From Phymatolithon calcareum (taxonomy: Eukaryota > Rhodophyta > Florideophyceae > Hapalidiales), in assembly GCA_977006965.1 (NCBI GenBank), contig OZ345355.1:1612001-1676000 (forward strand): DNA of 64,000 nt, in the 5' to 3' direction. Numbering within the stretch: the stretch's first letter is position 1; every line of letters starts with the position of its first letter. The position numbers and the translations under genes were made by a program. Shown here piece after piece: positions 1 to 9,552 of this stretch. Under the pieces are notes generated by a model. The model worked only from the letters and a program-made list of their open reading frames with translations, was not told where the DNA came from and did not search any database.

Positions 1-185
1 GGGACACATGGTTCCTTAGCATTAAATCCTCCAAATTGCGATTACCGTTCTCTAAAGATCAAGCTCCCGAAGCTAGTTCTCTGAGACAAAGCAATCGAAA
101 TTTGTTCCGTAACTCAAGTCAAAAGCGTTTCTATCACTTTTGACTCCAGGACCGAATGCAGTCCAAGATTTGAATCTCGTCACTG

Positions 186-656
186 ATGATCCTAACAGAG
201 GAATTTGCACGCACCCTAGACGCTACGACAAACGTAAACGCAAGAACGCTGAAGAACGCAAAAGAAGAATGGGAAGCATGTCTCCCTTCGAAAGCCACAG
301 GACGGGAGGGCCGGCGCCCTCCTCAGCCCATCAAGAACGAACTACCACCATTCCTCTCCCTCAAAAAAGCGAAGCACAGGCTTCTTTGCACGCACTGGTT
401 ATTTCACCGCTTCCCATATCCCTGGCAAGAACAATCAAGAAACGAAGATTCCGAACTCGATGAAGCTCTCACAGTTATCTCAAACTTAATGCCCAAGCAG
501 CGACTTTCCGATATTCGAAAAGAGATGCTGGAAATGGCAGTTGATACCGTTCAAAGAAAATGTCCGAAATCAAAATGAAAACGTAAGCGAAGGATTGTAG
601 CGCAACGAAAAGTCTCTCAGGTGCAATGATAATTGACTAAGGGAGCTTCAATAAAA
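186..656 (+). mobile_element. Decayed LINE 3' end (C-terminal coding tail plus 3' UTR)
   Basis: A 130-codon frame (186-578) ends in a segment with the HRFPYPW core that sits where other LINE C-termini of this window carry FGRFPP. It is followed by about 60 bp of non-coding DNA and the tail GGGAGCTTCAATAAAA (641-656). Placement of coding end, short UTR and AATAAA-containing tail matches the other LINE ends here. No RT domain is left, so this is a 5'-truncated, inactive copy. I found no target-site duplication. The assignment rests on similarity within the window. Confidence 0.45.
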
Positions 657-861
657 CAGAAATCCATCCACTGATGATCCTAGCAGCTCCAGTTCAAGCG
701 AGCCTTCTTATGCCTCCAGATGGCCCAGATGAGAAATCGGTCGATTATATAATCGTGTTACCTGTGCTTTCATATACTGTACACGATGGCGCATCACGTT
801 CATTGTCCTGAGAACACTCCACTTTATATTGCACCAGATATCCATCTACAGTACTGATACC

Positions 862-1446
862 CTACAACATCAACGCGGCAGTCCTCCAAAGCGGCGAGAA
901 GAAATTGAATCCGATAATGAATCGTCGGTGATCCTTAAACAGGTCTTGAATACTATCTGAAGCTTCCTCGTTGTCTATAGAATTCACAGTCATGTCGTTC
1001 AGAATAGCTAACAGCTTGCTGTACACTAGAGAATCATCCTTGAACTTGGACTTGACTGCTTGCAGATACGTGAGCGCGTCCCTGTATTTTAGAGGTGGTT
1101 CGGTCAGGTCGGTGACATTATCGGATTGTTGTAGAGGCTCTTTTCGTTCCTGCACAAAGCCGGGAGCTGCAGATTGGTGCTCTGGAGATCGCGTGACGTC
1201 CGAAAACTGCGAGAGAGACTCATCGCAGTTCTGAAATACTAGAAACTTGTGTACACACGATGAATCGTGACGTTGATGAAGCGAAGTTGGCTTGGCGTCT
1301 GCCTCTGGTACTTCTTGTGAACAGACGATATCTTTTGGAGCACACAATAGTGCAGATACAGGAATTCCGCGAAATAGAGCTCCCGACCTTCCCTTAGAGC
1401 GTCTTTGCTTCCGAATACCGAGTACAGAATGCAGATTCTCCACCAT
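862..1446 (-). CDS. PAH-domain (Sin3-like) protein, 194 aa
   Basis: The frame starts with ATG at 1446 and ends with TAG at 862. Residues 121-186 read as one paired amphipathic helix domain: DALTYLQAVKSKF, then a second helix ending LLAILNDM, a spacer with SID, and the closing LFKDHRRFIIGFNFFSP, close to the Sin3 pattern (established family knowledge). PAH domains are four-helix modules by which Sin3 corepressors bind transcription factors in the nucleus. The first 120 residues are Ser/Gln-rich and unrecognised. Full Sin3 has several PAH repeats plus a histone-deacetylase interaction region; only one PAH is seen, so this may be a single-PAH protein, one exon of a larger gene, or a pseudogene. 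A frame at 1394-1612 on the same strand overlaps it but starts with TTG and was not adopted. No intron could be fixed. Confidence 0.6.
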   Translation of the reverse strand: MVENLHSVLGIRKQRRSKGRSGALFRGIPVSALLCAPKDIVCSQEVPEADAKPTSLHQRHDSSCVHKFLVFQNCDESLSQFSDVTRSPEHQSAAPGFVQERKEPLQQSDNVTDLTEPPLKYRDALTYLQAVKSKFKDDSLVYSKLLAILNDMTVNSIDNEEASDSIQDLFKDHRRFIIGFNFFSPLWRTAALML

Positions 1447-2257
1447 CTTGACCAGGTTGGCTGGAGATCTCAGTTGGCGTCAAAGCTTGTTGATGCGCGA
1501 GTGTTGACAGAAATTGGAAGTATCGGTCCCTATCTATATCTGCATTCTGCACTGGTGTGATGATGCAAACTGAAAGGCACACGAAGAAAAATCTCGTCAA
1601 AAATATCAACAAATTTGAATACGGTTTCCGTTGGATGCATGGTTGGAATTAATTTCATCTCGCATCACGGGACAGCAGTGCAGTACAGAATAAAAATAGT
1701 ACTACTGTATAGGGGCACGTATACCCTGCGACTCTTCCAAATATAGGTAATTGTCTTTTTCGCAGGCCAATCTATTTCGTCGTCATGATTTTTCGGAAGA
1801 AAATGTTTCGACGGCATTGATGTCCTCCAGTAGAATTGAGAAAATTGCAAATCGTACATTCAAGTTGTTGTAAGACATTCTTGTAAGACCATTGAACAAT
1901 GGAGCTCCAGTGTGGAAGATGCACGAGGTGGAACGAAGGACCCCCGACCACATCGGCAGACGCGGAGCTTCGCTTCACGAACAGCTTGCGGGCTAAACAT
2001 GTAGTTCAGATTAAAGAATATTGAAGTGGCATCCCAAGCTCTTCTTTTCGCGGGAAGATTAAGGAAGCGTTGATTCCATTTATGCAAAAAAAACTAGAAT
2101 TGAAGCTGTGAGTCACTTAAGACAAGACGGTAATTTAAGCTAACGACATGCAAAAGAGTTCAGTAGAAATTCCAACATCAGCAAAACCTCAAGAGGCTGC
2201 TTTATGTACTGCATTTTCTGCCTAGGACCCGGGTTACTCAGCATCTGTCATTGTCGC
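1447..2257. other. No supported gene
   Basis: Short frames on both strands lack domains or repeat similarity. The segment may hold the promoter or upstream exons of the minus-strand PAH gene; nothing in the sequence decides this. Confidence 0.3.
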
Positions 2258-2330
2258 ATTGAGAAGCTGCCCTGTTGCTCAAATTGAGGTATTGGGAGCT
2301 TTTTAATAAAAGATTACAAATCCCCTTTGT
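2258..2330 (+). mobile_element. LINE group gamma 3' UTR fragment
   Basis: GAAGCTGCCCTGTTGCTCAA followed by TTGAGG and the tail GGGAGCTTTTTAATAAAAG matches, in plus orientation, the UTRs of the minus-strand gamma copies at 50771-50949 and 8632-9200. Only the last 70 bp of the element are present. Confidence 0.55.
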
Positions 2331-2889
2331 CGCATCATCGCCTACATGAGCGGAAGGGTGTTGCAAGCCACCAAGCTGTGACTGCCGCTGGTATAAAAGG
2401 TGTCTGGATGATACAAAGCGATATGAATTATATGCAATGCGCTCGGACAGAAGACCACGCATAAGAGCGCTTACATATTGTGGGTAGAACCTGAGGAAGC
2501 ATTGCACTTACGTTCGTAAGATTGTGCTGTTAACATAATAAAATGTGACTAACTCGATCACAAAAACGTAACGTGTAGGACTGATAACAAAGTAATAAGA
2601 GTAGGAAACAAGGTGTCATTAAACCTCCAGTTGAGTAGGTAGCCAGCTTGGTAATAAACTGTAATACTTCGACAAACTCGTTAGTGCATTCGAATCATTG
2701 TTCGGAAAACATAATCCAATCTGCCTTTGACTTTATTATAGAGACAAGAAAACTGTGAACATTCATAAAAGGAAAACGTGCATATGTGCATATGAGACTT
2801 GAAAAATGTGCATAGAAAACTGTGCTGCAGCGTTATAGAGTGCTTATTCAAACTGGACGGATTTGGTCTCTTCATTTTGAAAAGGGCCA

Positions 2890-3075
2890 TGGAGGATAGT
2901 TATGGATATTGCCCGAAATGCAATTTGAAATCGGACGAAGAAACAAGCCCGGCAATGGATAAAGTATTAGAGTTCGAGAAAATAACGACGGAGAAGATGA
3001 AAATGTGACACCCGTCTTCTCAGGAAAGAGGGTGTGGTGCACTGGAAGTTGCTCTGGTGTCGGCGAGGACTTCTT
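2890..3075 (+). mobile_element. LINE group delta C-terminal fragment
   Basis: The frame ending at 3008 finishes AMDKVLEFEKITTEKMKM, which parallels the C-terminus AMDRLLELEIIMTEEMIV of the delta copy at 54896-55426. About 40 bp downstream is GAAGTTGCTCTGGTGTCGGC, also found in the 3' UTR of that copy. The terminal GAGGGC...AAATAAA tail is missing, so the fragment is truncated at both ends. Confidence 0.5.
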
Positions 3076-3389
3076 GCTGCATTAGGTTCGAAAGCCTCAC
3101 AGTCTTACAAATGTAACGGCAAGGCTTCCTCAAGTGCTGATTAGCGTATAACAGCAGAGGTTCCTTTTTTGGTCCTCTTCTAAAAAACCACGTGTTTTCC
3201 TGTGTCGGAGGGTACAGTGTTGACGGTTTGCACGTTACCATTTCTTCTTGTTTCTTAATAGAAACCCTTCTTGCTTTCAAAAAAACGTGCATTGCAGTCC
3301 GATAAAATATTAATACAAGAGATGAACCCACCAGCCGGTAAGCTTTCCGGCACGACTTCAATTTTTAGACGAGTGGAATATTTACGAGT

Positions 3390-3520
3390 TTTCCCGTCCG
3401 CCATTCTGGTGGACGTTTTGTGAGCTACACAAAGGTAGGTAGCATCAGAGGAAGCCTTGCCCATATCTTCGGAAGTCTGTGGGGCTTTTAAATAAACTTG
3501 AAAGGAAAAAAAAAAAAAAA
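3390..3520 (+). mobile_element. LINE group alpha-3 3' end with poly(A)
   Basis: The stretch from GAGTTTTCCCGTCCGCCATT to GTGGGGCTTTTAAATAAAC and a run of about 16 A matches the UTR of the minus-strand copy at 52079-52536 almost base for base. It is a 130-bp 5'-truncated insertion. Flanking duplications were not recognised. Confidence 0.65.
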
Positions 3521-4124
3521 CCAGCTGCGAATGACATAATCGCTAGTCCCTCAAAAGATCTCAGATATGAGACTCGAGATCTACGCCTCAGAGTGATTTA
3601 GCATTCTGCTAATGCTGCGTGCCGGAACAAGGCACATTAGCATGCCAGATGTCATGCATTCGCTAGTAGGATGCAGCATTTGAGATTCAGAATGCAAAAG
3701 TAGTAATAAAAAACTGGCTACAGTGGCACTCTAACAGCTCGCGCATCCTTCGTCCTCCACCTACAGCAAGGCGAATGGAAATGATTCGAGGCCCACATTC
3801 ACGCGAAACAACAGTGATAGATTTTTCATAGGAGAGAAGAGATTGACGTGGCTAGAGCCATTGACGTGATTCTATGTAATTCCGATTAAGGAAGCTGAAA
3901 ATTTTCAGTGCTAGTAGAATGTGCCTAGAAAGGTGCCGACTTTCCTCCAGTTGGGACACATGGTACATTCTCTAGTTCTGAGGCGAGGGATCACTTGGGA
4001 ATCCCCAATGTCCTTCGTTATCGATCGGATGTCTCAAAGATGCGATGAAGTAAATGGATGCGGCGTCTGCGAAGAGAGTAATATCGGAGCGGGAGTACGA
4101 GGCAGAGAAAATACTACAAGGGGA
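3521..4124. other. No gene; one dispersed repeat
   Basis: No coding frame can be supported. Positions 3908-3960 (AGTAGAATGTG, then GTGCCGACTTTCCTCCAGTT) match the reverse complement of 60130-60200, marking a dispersed repeat. Confidence 0.4.
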
Positions 4125-4200
4125 GGCTTTGGGAGCTCTCAAAAATAAAATCATCAAATATCCCTTTCTCTCTAAATCCAATTTATTTAGCCTTTTCATA
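4125..4200 (+). mobile_element. LINE-like 3' tail (CTCTCAAAAATAAAATCATC)
   Basis: GGGAGCTCTCAAAAATAAAA followed by TCATCAAATATCCC resembles the tail at 35035-35085 and fits the general LINE end signature of this window. The coding part upstream is not recognisable. Confidence 0.35.
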
Positions 4201-4377
4201 GAATAGCCCCTTGACTGAATATGTCATAATGGCCCATGAAATTCGAGAAAGGGCTCCAGTGTGAAGAAAAGGGAGCCCTTCTGCCGAAACGTAAGGGATT
4301 CTTCTTTTATATGGACAACGGCTCACATTTCCTGCCTCCTCTATATGTTGGCTCTCAACTTGCGGCTTGTATGCGGT

Positions 4378-4395
4378 GGGGGGGGGGGGGGGGGG
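4378..4395 (+). repeat. 18-G homopolymer
   Basis: Eighteen consecutive G lie immediately beyond the tail of the minus-strand delta LINE. Read on the minus strand, a C run follows the LINE end. Confidence 0.8.
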
Positions 4396-4590
4396 TGGGA
4401 ATTGTATTTTTATTTTAAAAGCCCTCAACACCTACACATGCCAACACTAGAGCAGCTTCGCATTACTCTGTAACCCTTCCGTGGACGACTACAACCTCTC
4501 GCCTCTATCATCAAACCATCAACTCCCCTTTCATCTCGATTTCAAACATCATTAATATGTCCATCACATGTTTCACTTCCTGTTCTGCTC

Positions 4591-5097
4591 GACCTATACC
4601 GCACGCGAAAGTGTCGTTACCTCCGCACCTTCTCTGCAACTCATGAAGACATAGATCACTTGCCATCAAGTGGTCATTTGGAATGTTCCCTCCAATGAGC
4701 ACCTCCACCCTTATCGAACTCAACGGCCAATGTGGGCAAGATGCCATCGAAGTTGTGATATATGGCCTCGCAAAGGACTGACTCTCCAAAGAGGACAGCG
4801 CCTGGACTAAGCGAGCACTCGACGAGCTCCTAATCTTGTTCCAGGCCGTGGGAAAGTAAGGAATGCCTGCAACTTGAAATCACAGCGCGTCACAGGACAA
4901 GGGAGTAATTTTCCCCCTCGAGGTCCCGAAGGAGACCAAAGGTGGGTTTTTGTAGTCCACTGAATCGTGTTACACCAACAAGAAAAGAAACTCTTCCATA
5001 GACAGAATCCAGCCAAAATTTCTTGGACCTAGGAAAGTTGCCCCAAGCGTCAGCAGATGCGTTGGAACTTTTTAAATAAAAATCTACCTTTCTTCTT
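4591..5097 (+). mobile_element. 5'-truncated LINE group beta with (TTC)n tail
   Basis: The insert is bounded by CTTCCTGTTCTGCTC at 4576-4590 and 5098-5112 (12 bp are unambiguous because the tail also ends in CTT). A broken plus-strand frame includes FGMFPPMSTSTLIELNGQ and ends RALDELLILFQAVGK with TAA at 4857-4859, the same layout as the alpha C-termini. The 3' UTR carries TTTTCCCCCTCGAGGTCC, AGGAAAGTTGCCCC and GCAGATGCGTTGGAAC before TTTTTAAATAAAAATCTACC and TTC repeats. A minus-strand frame at 4511-4789 is a shadow of this segment. Confidence 0.7.
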
Positions 5098-5538
5098 CTT
5101 CCTGTTCTGCTCTGTGATCAATATGTAGTTGCGTTAGATTGCGTTGAATGGTTTCCAGTAGCATCATTGCTACTTCTTCGCAGTTGTCGAGATACACCGA
5201 GGGATTTCGCGTGGGAAGCGACCGAAAAGCCACCTCACTGCTCAAAGTCTGTGCTTTTTCGACTTGATTTAGATAACGGGTTTTTGATTCCAGTTTATAT
5301 CCACCGCGATTTTGCGTTTCTTGGCCTTCTCCGTCTGGCTCCATGCCCAGTAGATTCGCAGTTTCTCTTCCTCTTGAGTGACCTTTCCGTCCGCGACCCT
5401 CTAGGCTGGGACGTTGAACAGTTTTTGCTCTTCGAGGTATCGGATGTCTCTCTGTGCGTAAGTCAAGTCCCCACCCTTGCCCTCGTAGTTCGTGGTTTCT
5501 TCCAGGTTCCGTTTTGCATGCAGGAGTCGCAATGAAAA

Positions 5539-6825
5539 GTGCTTTGGCCACAAGACCTATGCGAGATGATCGAGGCTTTCTTGACACCGTCCTGGGTATC
5601 AACGATTGGCGATTCCCAGCAAAAGTGGTTTCTAATCGACAGGGGAGTACCTCAGGGATCCCCGCTGAGCCCAAGTTTGTATAATCTATTCATGGACGAA
5701 TTCGCAGAAAGAATAAGCCAAGTTCCAAGGGATGTTGCCGACGTGGCAGCAGTTCTTTTCGCGGACGACGTGCTCCTAACGGCAAAATCACCAGTCGGAC
5801 TACAGAGACTGTTAAATATTTCTTCGCAATGGGCAAGAGATAGACAAATGAGGTGGAACACGAAAGCCGGGAAGAGCGAAGTTCTTCTCTCCGAAGGCAC
5901 AAGATCACCCACATTCAAGCTTTCCGGGAAAACGCTGACAAAAGTCAAAGAAGTCCCATACCTTGGCATATCACTCAGCAGTGAGGGAGTTACCGACAAG
6001 AAAATGCTTGAACGCATCCGACAGGCCAAGATAGCAGTGTATCAGCTGAGATCCCTTGGTGTAACAGCCCGGGGACTCAGCCCCTTAAAAGCAATCAAGA
6101 TGTACAAGGCCTTGATACAGCCAAGATGGGAATATGCCATGCACCTGACGCCATGGACGACAAGAGTTCAAACAGCTATTGCAGACGTGGAGAAGACTTT
6201 TTTTGGACAAGTATTTGGTCCAATCGCAAAAAATCGAACCGCGAGACTTCGTCTTCTCTGTCGCATACATAATGCGGAAGACAGAAGATTAGTTCTAGCG
6301 TTACGAATGCTTGAACGAGCCAGAACAAGGAAAATGGGCTTGCTCGCAGTCCCAAGAGAGGAAAGAGGCGTTGAGGAATTGCAATGGGTGTGTCGTGACA
6401 TATCATCAATGTTACATCACGACCTATTCGAGACGGCACTAGCCTATCTCAAGCAGCGAGTTTCAGCAAAATCGTTGAGGGACCTGCTCTTTAAAGACGA
6501 AGGAGAAGGCTTGGAGGCGAGTAGAAAGAGGAATATTCCTTATGATATTCCCGGGTCTACTCCCGCCATCATCAGACTACCGAAAGCACGTCACCGCCAA
6601 TTGGCGATTAAATGGGCATTCGGACGTTTTCCCCCATTGAGTACCACACTTCTGGAAGACAAATTCGGTGAAATCGTACCAACTCTCATGAACAAGCTCG
6701 AAGTGTACCTTCAAAGATATCGACTAACAGAAGAGGAGACTAGTGAGACTGAAAAGGCACTTGACAAAGTACTATTCCTCACAATCGTCTTTTATGACGA
6801 CATGGAATTGACCAAGACAAAATAG
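5539..6825 (+). CDS. LINE reverse transcriptase, C-terminal two thirds (428 codons)
   Basis: The frame is open from the insertion junction to TAG at 6823-6825. It begins inside the palm: DRGVPQGSPLSPSLYNLF is the RT substrate-binding block, and LFADDVLLTA (FADD at 5758-5769) carries the two catalytic aspartates. WNTKAGKSEVL and YLGISLS follow, then the thumb region with LIQPRWEYAMHLTPW. The C-terminus has RKRNIPYD, KARHRQLAIKWAFGRFPPLS and a charged helix ending VFYDDME. No RNase H domain and no endonuclease remain, the latter because of 5' truncation. The initiating ATG of the original ORF is lost; the given start lies within the target duplication. With the active site kept, the copy looks young. 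The clade of LINE cannot be assigned by eye. Confidence 0.85.
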   Translation: MLWPQDLCEMIEAFLTPSWVSTIGDSQQKWFLIDRGVPQGSPLSPSLYNLFMDEFAERISQVPRDVADVAAVLFADDVLLTAKSPVGLQRLLNISSQWARDRQMRWNTKAGKSEVLLSEGTRSPTFKLSGKTLTKVKEVPYLGISLSSEGVTDKKMLERIRQAKIAVYQLRSLGVTARGLSPLKAIKMYKALIQPRWEYAMHLTPWTTRVQTAIADVEKTFFGQVFGPIAKNRTARLRLLCRIHNAEDRRLVLALRMLERARTRKMGLLAVPREERGVEELQWVCRDISSMLHHDLFETALAYLKQRVSAKSLRDLLFKDEGEGLEASRKRNIPYDIPGSTPAIIRLPKARHRQLAIKWAFGRFPPLSTTLLEDKFGEIVPTLMNKLEVYLQRYRLTEEETSETEKALDKVLFLTIVFYDDMELTKTK

Positions 6826-7048
6826 AACGGCGACGCTGAGATTCCTACGAACAGGACAAGTGGACTCTAAGCTTTTCCCTCCACCTTCTCTGGAGGAGGG
6901 TTTTTGCAGCTAGGGCTACGACGATATCAACGAGCTTTTGCGGGCTTTAACGGAGCTACCAAGGTAGTAGCATCTGAAACGCATCTCCCTTACAGTCTTA
7001 TGAGTGTTTCTGAGGGCGTTTAATAAATTCAAAATTCAAAAAAAAAAA
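5544..7048 (+). mobile_element. 5'-truncated LINE group alpha-1, poly(A), 13-bp target-site duplication
   Basis: AATGAAAAGTGCT occurs at 5531-5543 and again at 7049-7061 directly after the A-run, the hallmark of target-primed reverse transcription. The 1.5-kb insert contains the second half of an ORF2-type protein (see the CDS at 5539-6825) and a 3' UTR with a hairpin-prone CCCTCCACC...GGAGGAGGG segment (about 6879-6900). It ends GAGGGCGTTTAATAAATTC and A. It lies inside the minus-strand delta LINE, so it is the younger of the two. Confidence 0.85.
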
Positions 7049-7733
7049 AATGAAAAGTGCTCTCCTAATTTCTTTGCATTCGATCTTTATTCCGCTTAGC
7101 AGAGCGGTCAAATATGAGGGTGTATAACAGTCTTTCTACCTGATCCACATGTACTTGAATGGACTTCGACCATGGCGTTAGATGCCATTCCCGCCGACAG
7201 CGGCTTTTATGTCCTTTCATCTGCAGAGCATGCCGATTCGGATTGTACTCGTAAGAGGGATATCAGCTGATTTCGGGTTTTGTCGTCGGAAGACTCGGTC
7301 CAGCGCTATGTTGTTGCAAAGGTGGCTTACTATGTCTCCTTGCAGCACGCCCCGCTCCTTGCAAACCTTCCCCGAGAAAACCTGCTATCCCTTGTAAAAC
7401 TGCACTAGGACTACGACGCTTGCCGTTCTGTACCTTAGCCATATGGTGGGACTTTTTTTCTAAGTATATGTAGTTTCGACGAAATGACATGACAAAGTCA
7501 TGGTTGATGGAGTCAAGTGCCGCCCTGAAGTCATGTATGCAATCATCGACGCCCACACTTCTTCCAGTAGTCGGTCCATTATCCATCTCGGAATGCATGA
7601 ATTTTCCAATTGAGGCACAAGATCCGCAATCGCCAGCAATTTTGAATACTACTTGAGGAACAAGAAACACTGATTAGAGATTATAATGACCGAAGAAATG
7701 ACTGTATTATGCGATCATCTCAGAGATTTTTTT

Positions 7734-7814
7734 CCCCTTGGCCTTAGGAAAGTTGCCCCCAGCGTCAGCAGATGCGTTGGTAACTTTTAAATAAAAATCT
7801 ACCTTTCTTCTTCT
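7734..7814 (+). mobile_element. 81-bp LINE group beta end
   Basis: TCAGAGATTTTTTT flanks the segment at 7720-7733 and 7815-7828. Inside are AGGAAAGTTGCCCCCAGCGT, GATGCGTTGGTAAC and TTTTAAATAAAAATCTACCT with TTC repeats, matching the other beta copies. It is a severely 5'-truncated insertion near the poly(A) of another LINE. Confidence 0.75.
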
Positions 7815-7821
7815 TCAGAGA

Positions 7822-9540
7822 TTTTTTTTGCAACTGTTTAGTTGTTTATTTGAAAGCCCTCATTAACGTTCCTAAGAATGTAGGGGAGCAGCTTTTCGTA
7901 ACTTGTTCATTTTAGTTTATCGCCTGGTACGTAATACAGGGACTCGTCGTTCTCCATATTGTCAATTATGGTGACGCTGTAGAGTAGTATGGAGTCTAAT
8001 GCCTTTCCGTTCTTAACATTTCTCCGGAGTCCAGTTCATACTTTGTTAGGTTCATGCGTATGGTCTCCAGGTGGCGCTCTGCTGCCGTTCCGATTGTATT
8101 CGATATTAGCGTCGTGCTCACTTGAGGGAACCTGCCGCTTGCGTATTTTATGGCTAGCTGTCAATGTCTCACCTTGAAATACCTGAAGATGGCCGGGATC
8201 TCATCCGGTTTGTCAGACGGTATTTTCCTCTTTCTTCTTGCTTCGAGCCTCGTGCCTTCTTTTGTGAACAGTATTCGTCGGAGTTGGCCTGGAGATTTCC
8301 CTTCCTGCATATGTTTGAAGGGGGCCGCGAACTGTTCTTATTCCAGCATCGCGGCAATATCGCGACTTGCCCACTGTAGTTCATTGAAATTTCGCTCTTC
8401 CCTTGGCTTGGATAGCCGACTTCCTTGCCTTTCCTCGTCGCAGCATCCTCAGCGCTAATAATTCTCTCCTCTAATTTGGTGGTTGGATCCTGCACAGAAT
8501 CCGGAGCCGCTCGATCGTTCCGCTTGACGTACCACCGAATACTTGGAAGAAGAAGGTTCTTTCTACTTCTTTGAGAACTTCTTGTATTTCTGAAGTCCAC
8601 GGAGTGAGATGGGGATATGTGCTGATTTATTTTAAAAGCTCTCAAGGCCTCTCTTCAAGAGTAACAGGGCCGCTTTCGCCAGATCTTCTAAGCTAACGTA
8701 GTTTGACTATTCAATATATCCTTGATTCGTATTTCTCTCCCAACAAGTGTTCTAGTGAGTCGCTTACATTCATATTCAATTTCAGGACTAATCTTGGATG
8801 AACATAGAATGCGTTGGAGCGCGACAAGCTCAATCACGGCTGTGACACCAAAGTATGCACCTAGTACTGATTTTCTCCAAAGAGATGCTCTGTTGAATAT
8901 CAGCCGTAGGCATCGCAACCGCGTCGACCTTTCTATTACGTGGAGAACCACCGGTAGATTGTTCGAATCAGTTGGTATCTCGAGTGATATTCCCTCTTCT
9001 GCCTTTGCCCATAACTCAATTATTTCATTTCGTCGCCCTTTCTTTGAGACTGAGCCCTCCTCCGCTTTATCGAGAGCTTGCTGCAGATCTTCATATTTCT
9101 TGAGGCATTCTATGTCCTTGGTTGCCTCCTTAATGTCTTCATCTCTCCCAGGATACTCGTCTGTCTCATCGAGGCGCTTCTTTTGTCTCACTAGATTGGA
9201 TAGCGTATTCCCACCTTGGTTGGAGCAACGATTTGTAGATGCGTATGGCTTTCAGGATGCTTATCCCCCGAATGAATACCCCAAGTGGCTTCAGCTGGCG
9301 AACCGCTGCTTTGACGTTTTTTATGCGCCTGACTGTGCTTGTGACCGTAATTCCGGTTGGTCCTAGAGATATCCTGAGCTATGAAACTTCAGGTTCCGGT
9401 GCGCTAGCCGGAATGTGTGGTTCTTTGTCTCGGTCGACTCCAGCACCTCGCTCTTACCTTTTTTGGTGTTCCACGTCTTTCGTCTCTCTTCGGTCCATTT
9501 CGTTGAAATATCGAGCAGTTCTCAGGGATTGTGACAGCAG
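7822..9540 (-). pseudogene. Minus-strand LINE group alpha (copy B), split by a gamma LINE
   Basis: Reading from 9540 downward, a broken frame gives LLDISTKWTEERRKTWNTKK, GKSEV, AVRQLKPLGVFIRG and SLLQPRWEYA. This stops near 9200, and the thread resumes at about 8625 with YPHLTPWTSEIQEVLKEVE, then RTFFFQVFGG, LRRILFTKEG, RKRKIPSDKPDEIPAI and YASGRFPQVSTT. The C-terminus SILLYSVTIIDNMENDESLY is reached after a frameshift. The UTR ends GAGGGCTTTCAAATAAAC and an A-run (T on plus, 7822-7829). Order and motifs match the open RT frame at 5539-6825 step for step. Stops within the frame show decay. Confidence 0.65.
8632..9200 (-). mobile_element. LINE group gamma inserted in copy B
   Basis: A 167-codon minus-strand frame (9191-8688) ends YECKRLTRTLVGREIRIKDI, paired with YECKRLTLSLTGREIRNKE in the copy at 50771-50949. 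The UTR has GCGGCCCTGTTACTC and a tail GAGAGCTTTTAAAATAAATC. The host LINE reads RWEYA before it and YPHLTPW after it, where the related protein at 5539-6825 has RWEYAMHLTPW. Degenerate copies of a TATCC..ATCT-like word at both junctions may be an old target-site duplication. Confidence 0.6.
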
Positions 9541-9552
9541 TACACATGGCGT

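Larger units (their letters stand above)
4396..7719 (-). pseudogene. Minus-strand LINE group delta, split by two plus-strand LINE inserts
   Basis: The element reads from high to low coordinates in three pieces: 7719-7062, 5543-5113 and 4590-4396. The first holds an RT palm remnant (CIHDFRAALDSINHDFV, then in a shifted frame RGVLQGDIVSHLCNNIALD). The second holds coding DNA ending LLETIQRNLTQLHIDHRAEQE. The third continues VKHVMDILMMFEIEMKGELMV, then GAAGCTGCTCTAGTGTTGGC and the tail GAGGGCTTTTAAAATAAAAA. Removing the inserts at 5544-7048 and 4591-5097 brings the pieces into line with the intact-looking C-terminus at 54896-55426. Frameshifts and stops show it is dead. LINE RTs copy their RNA at a nicked target; the catalytic FADD box is not preserved here. 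Confidence 0.6.

Noticed and set aside
1394-1612. Signal-peptide-like minus-strand frame upstream of the PAH ORF
   Set aside because: It starts at TTG, not ATG, and overlaps the PAH frame; no splice sites tie it to the gene.
4511-4789. 92-codon minus-strand frame taken as a gene
   Set aside because: Its first two thirds are the reverse of the plus-strand beta LINE coding end; only 4511-4590 belongs to the minus-strand delta LINE.
5084-5674. 196-codon minus-strand ORF as one protein
   Set aside because: It crosses the junction of the plus-strand LINE insert at 5544; the part above is a shadow of the RT frame, the part below belongs to the delta LINE.
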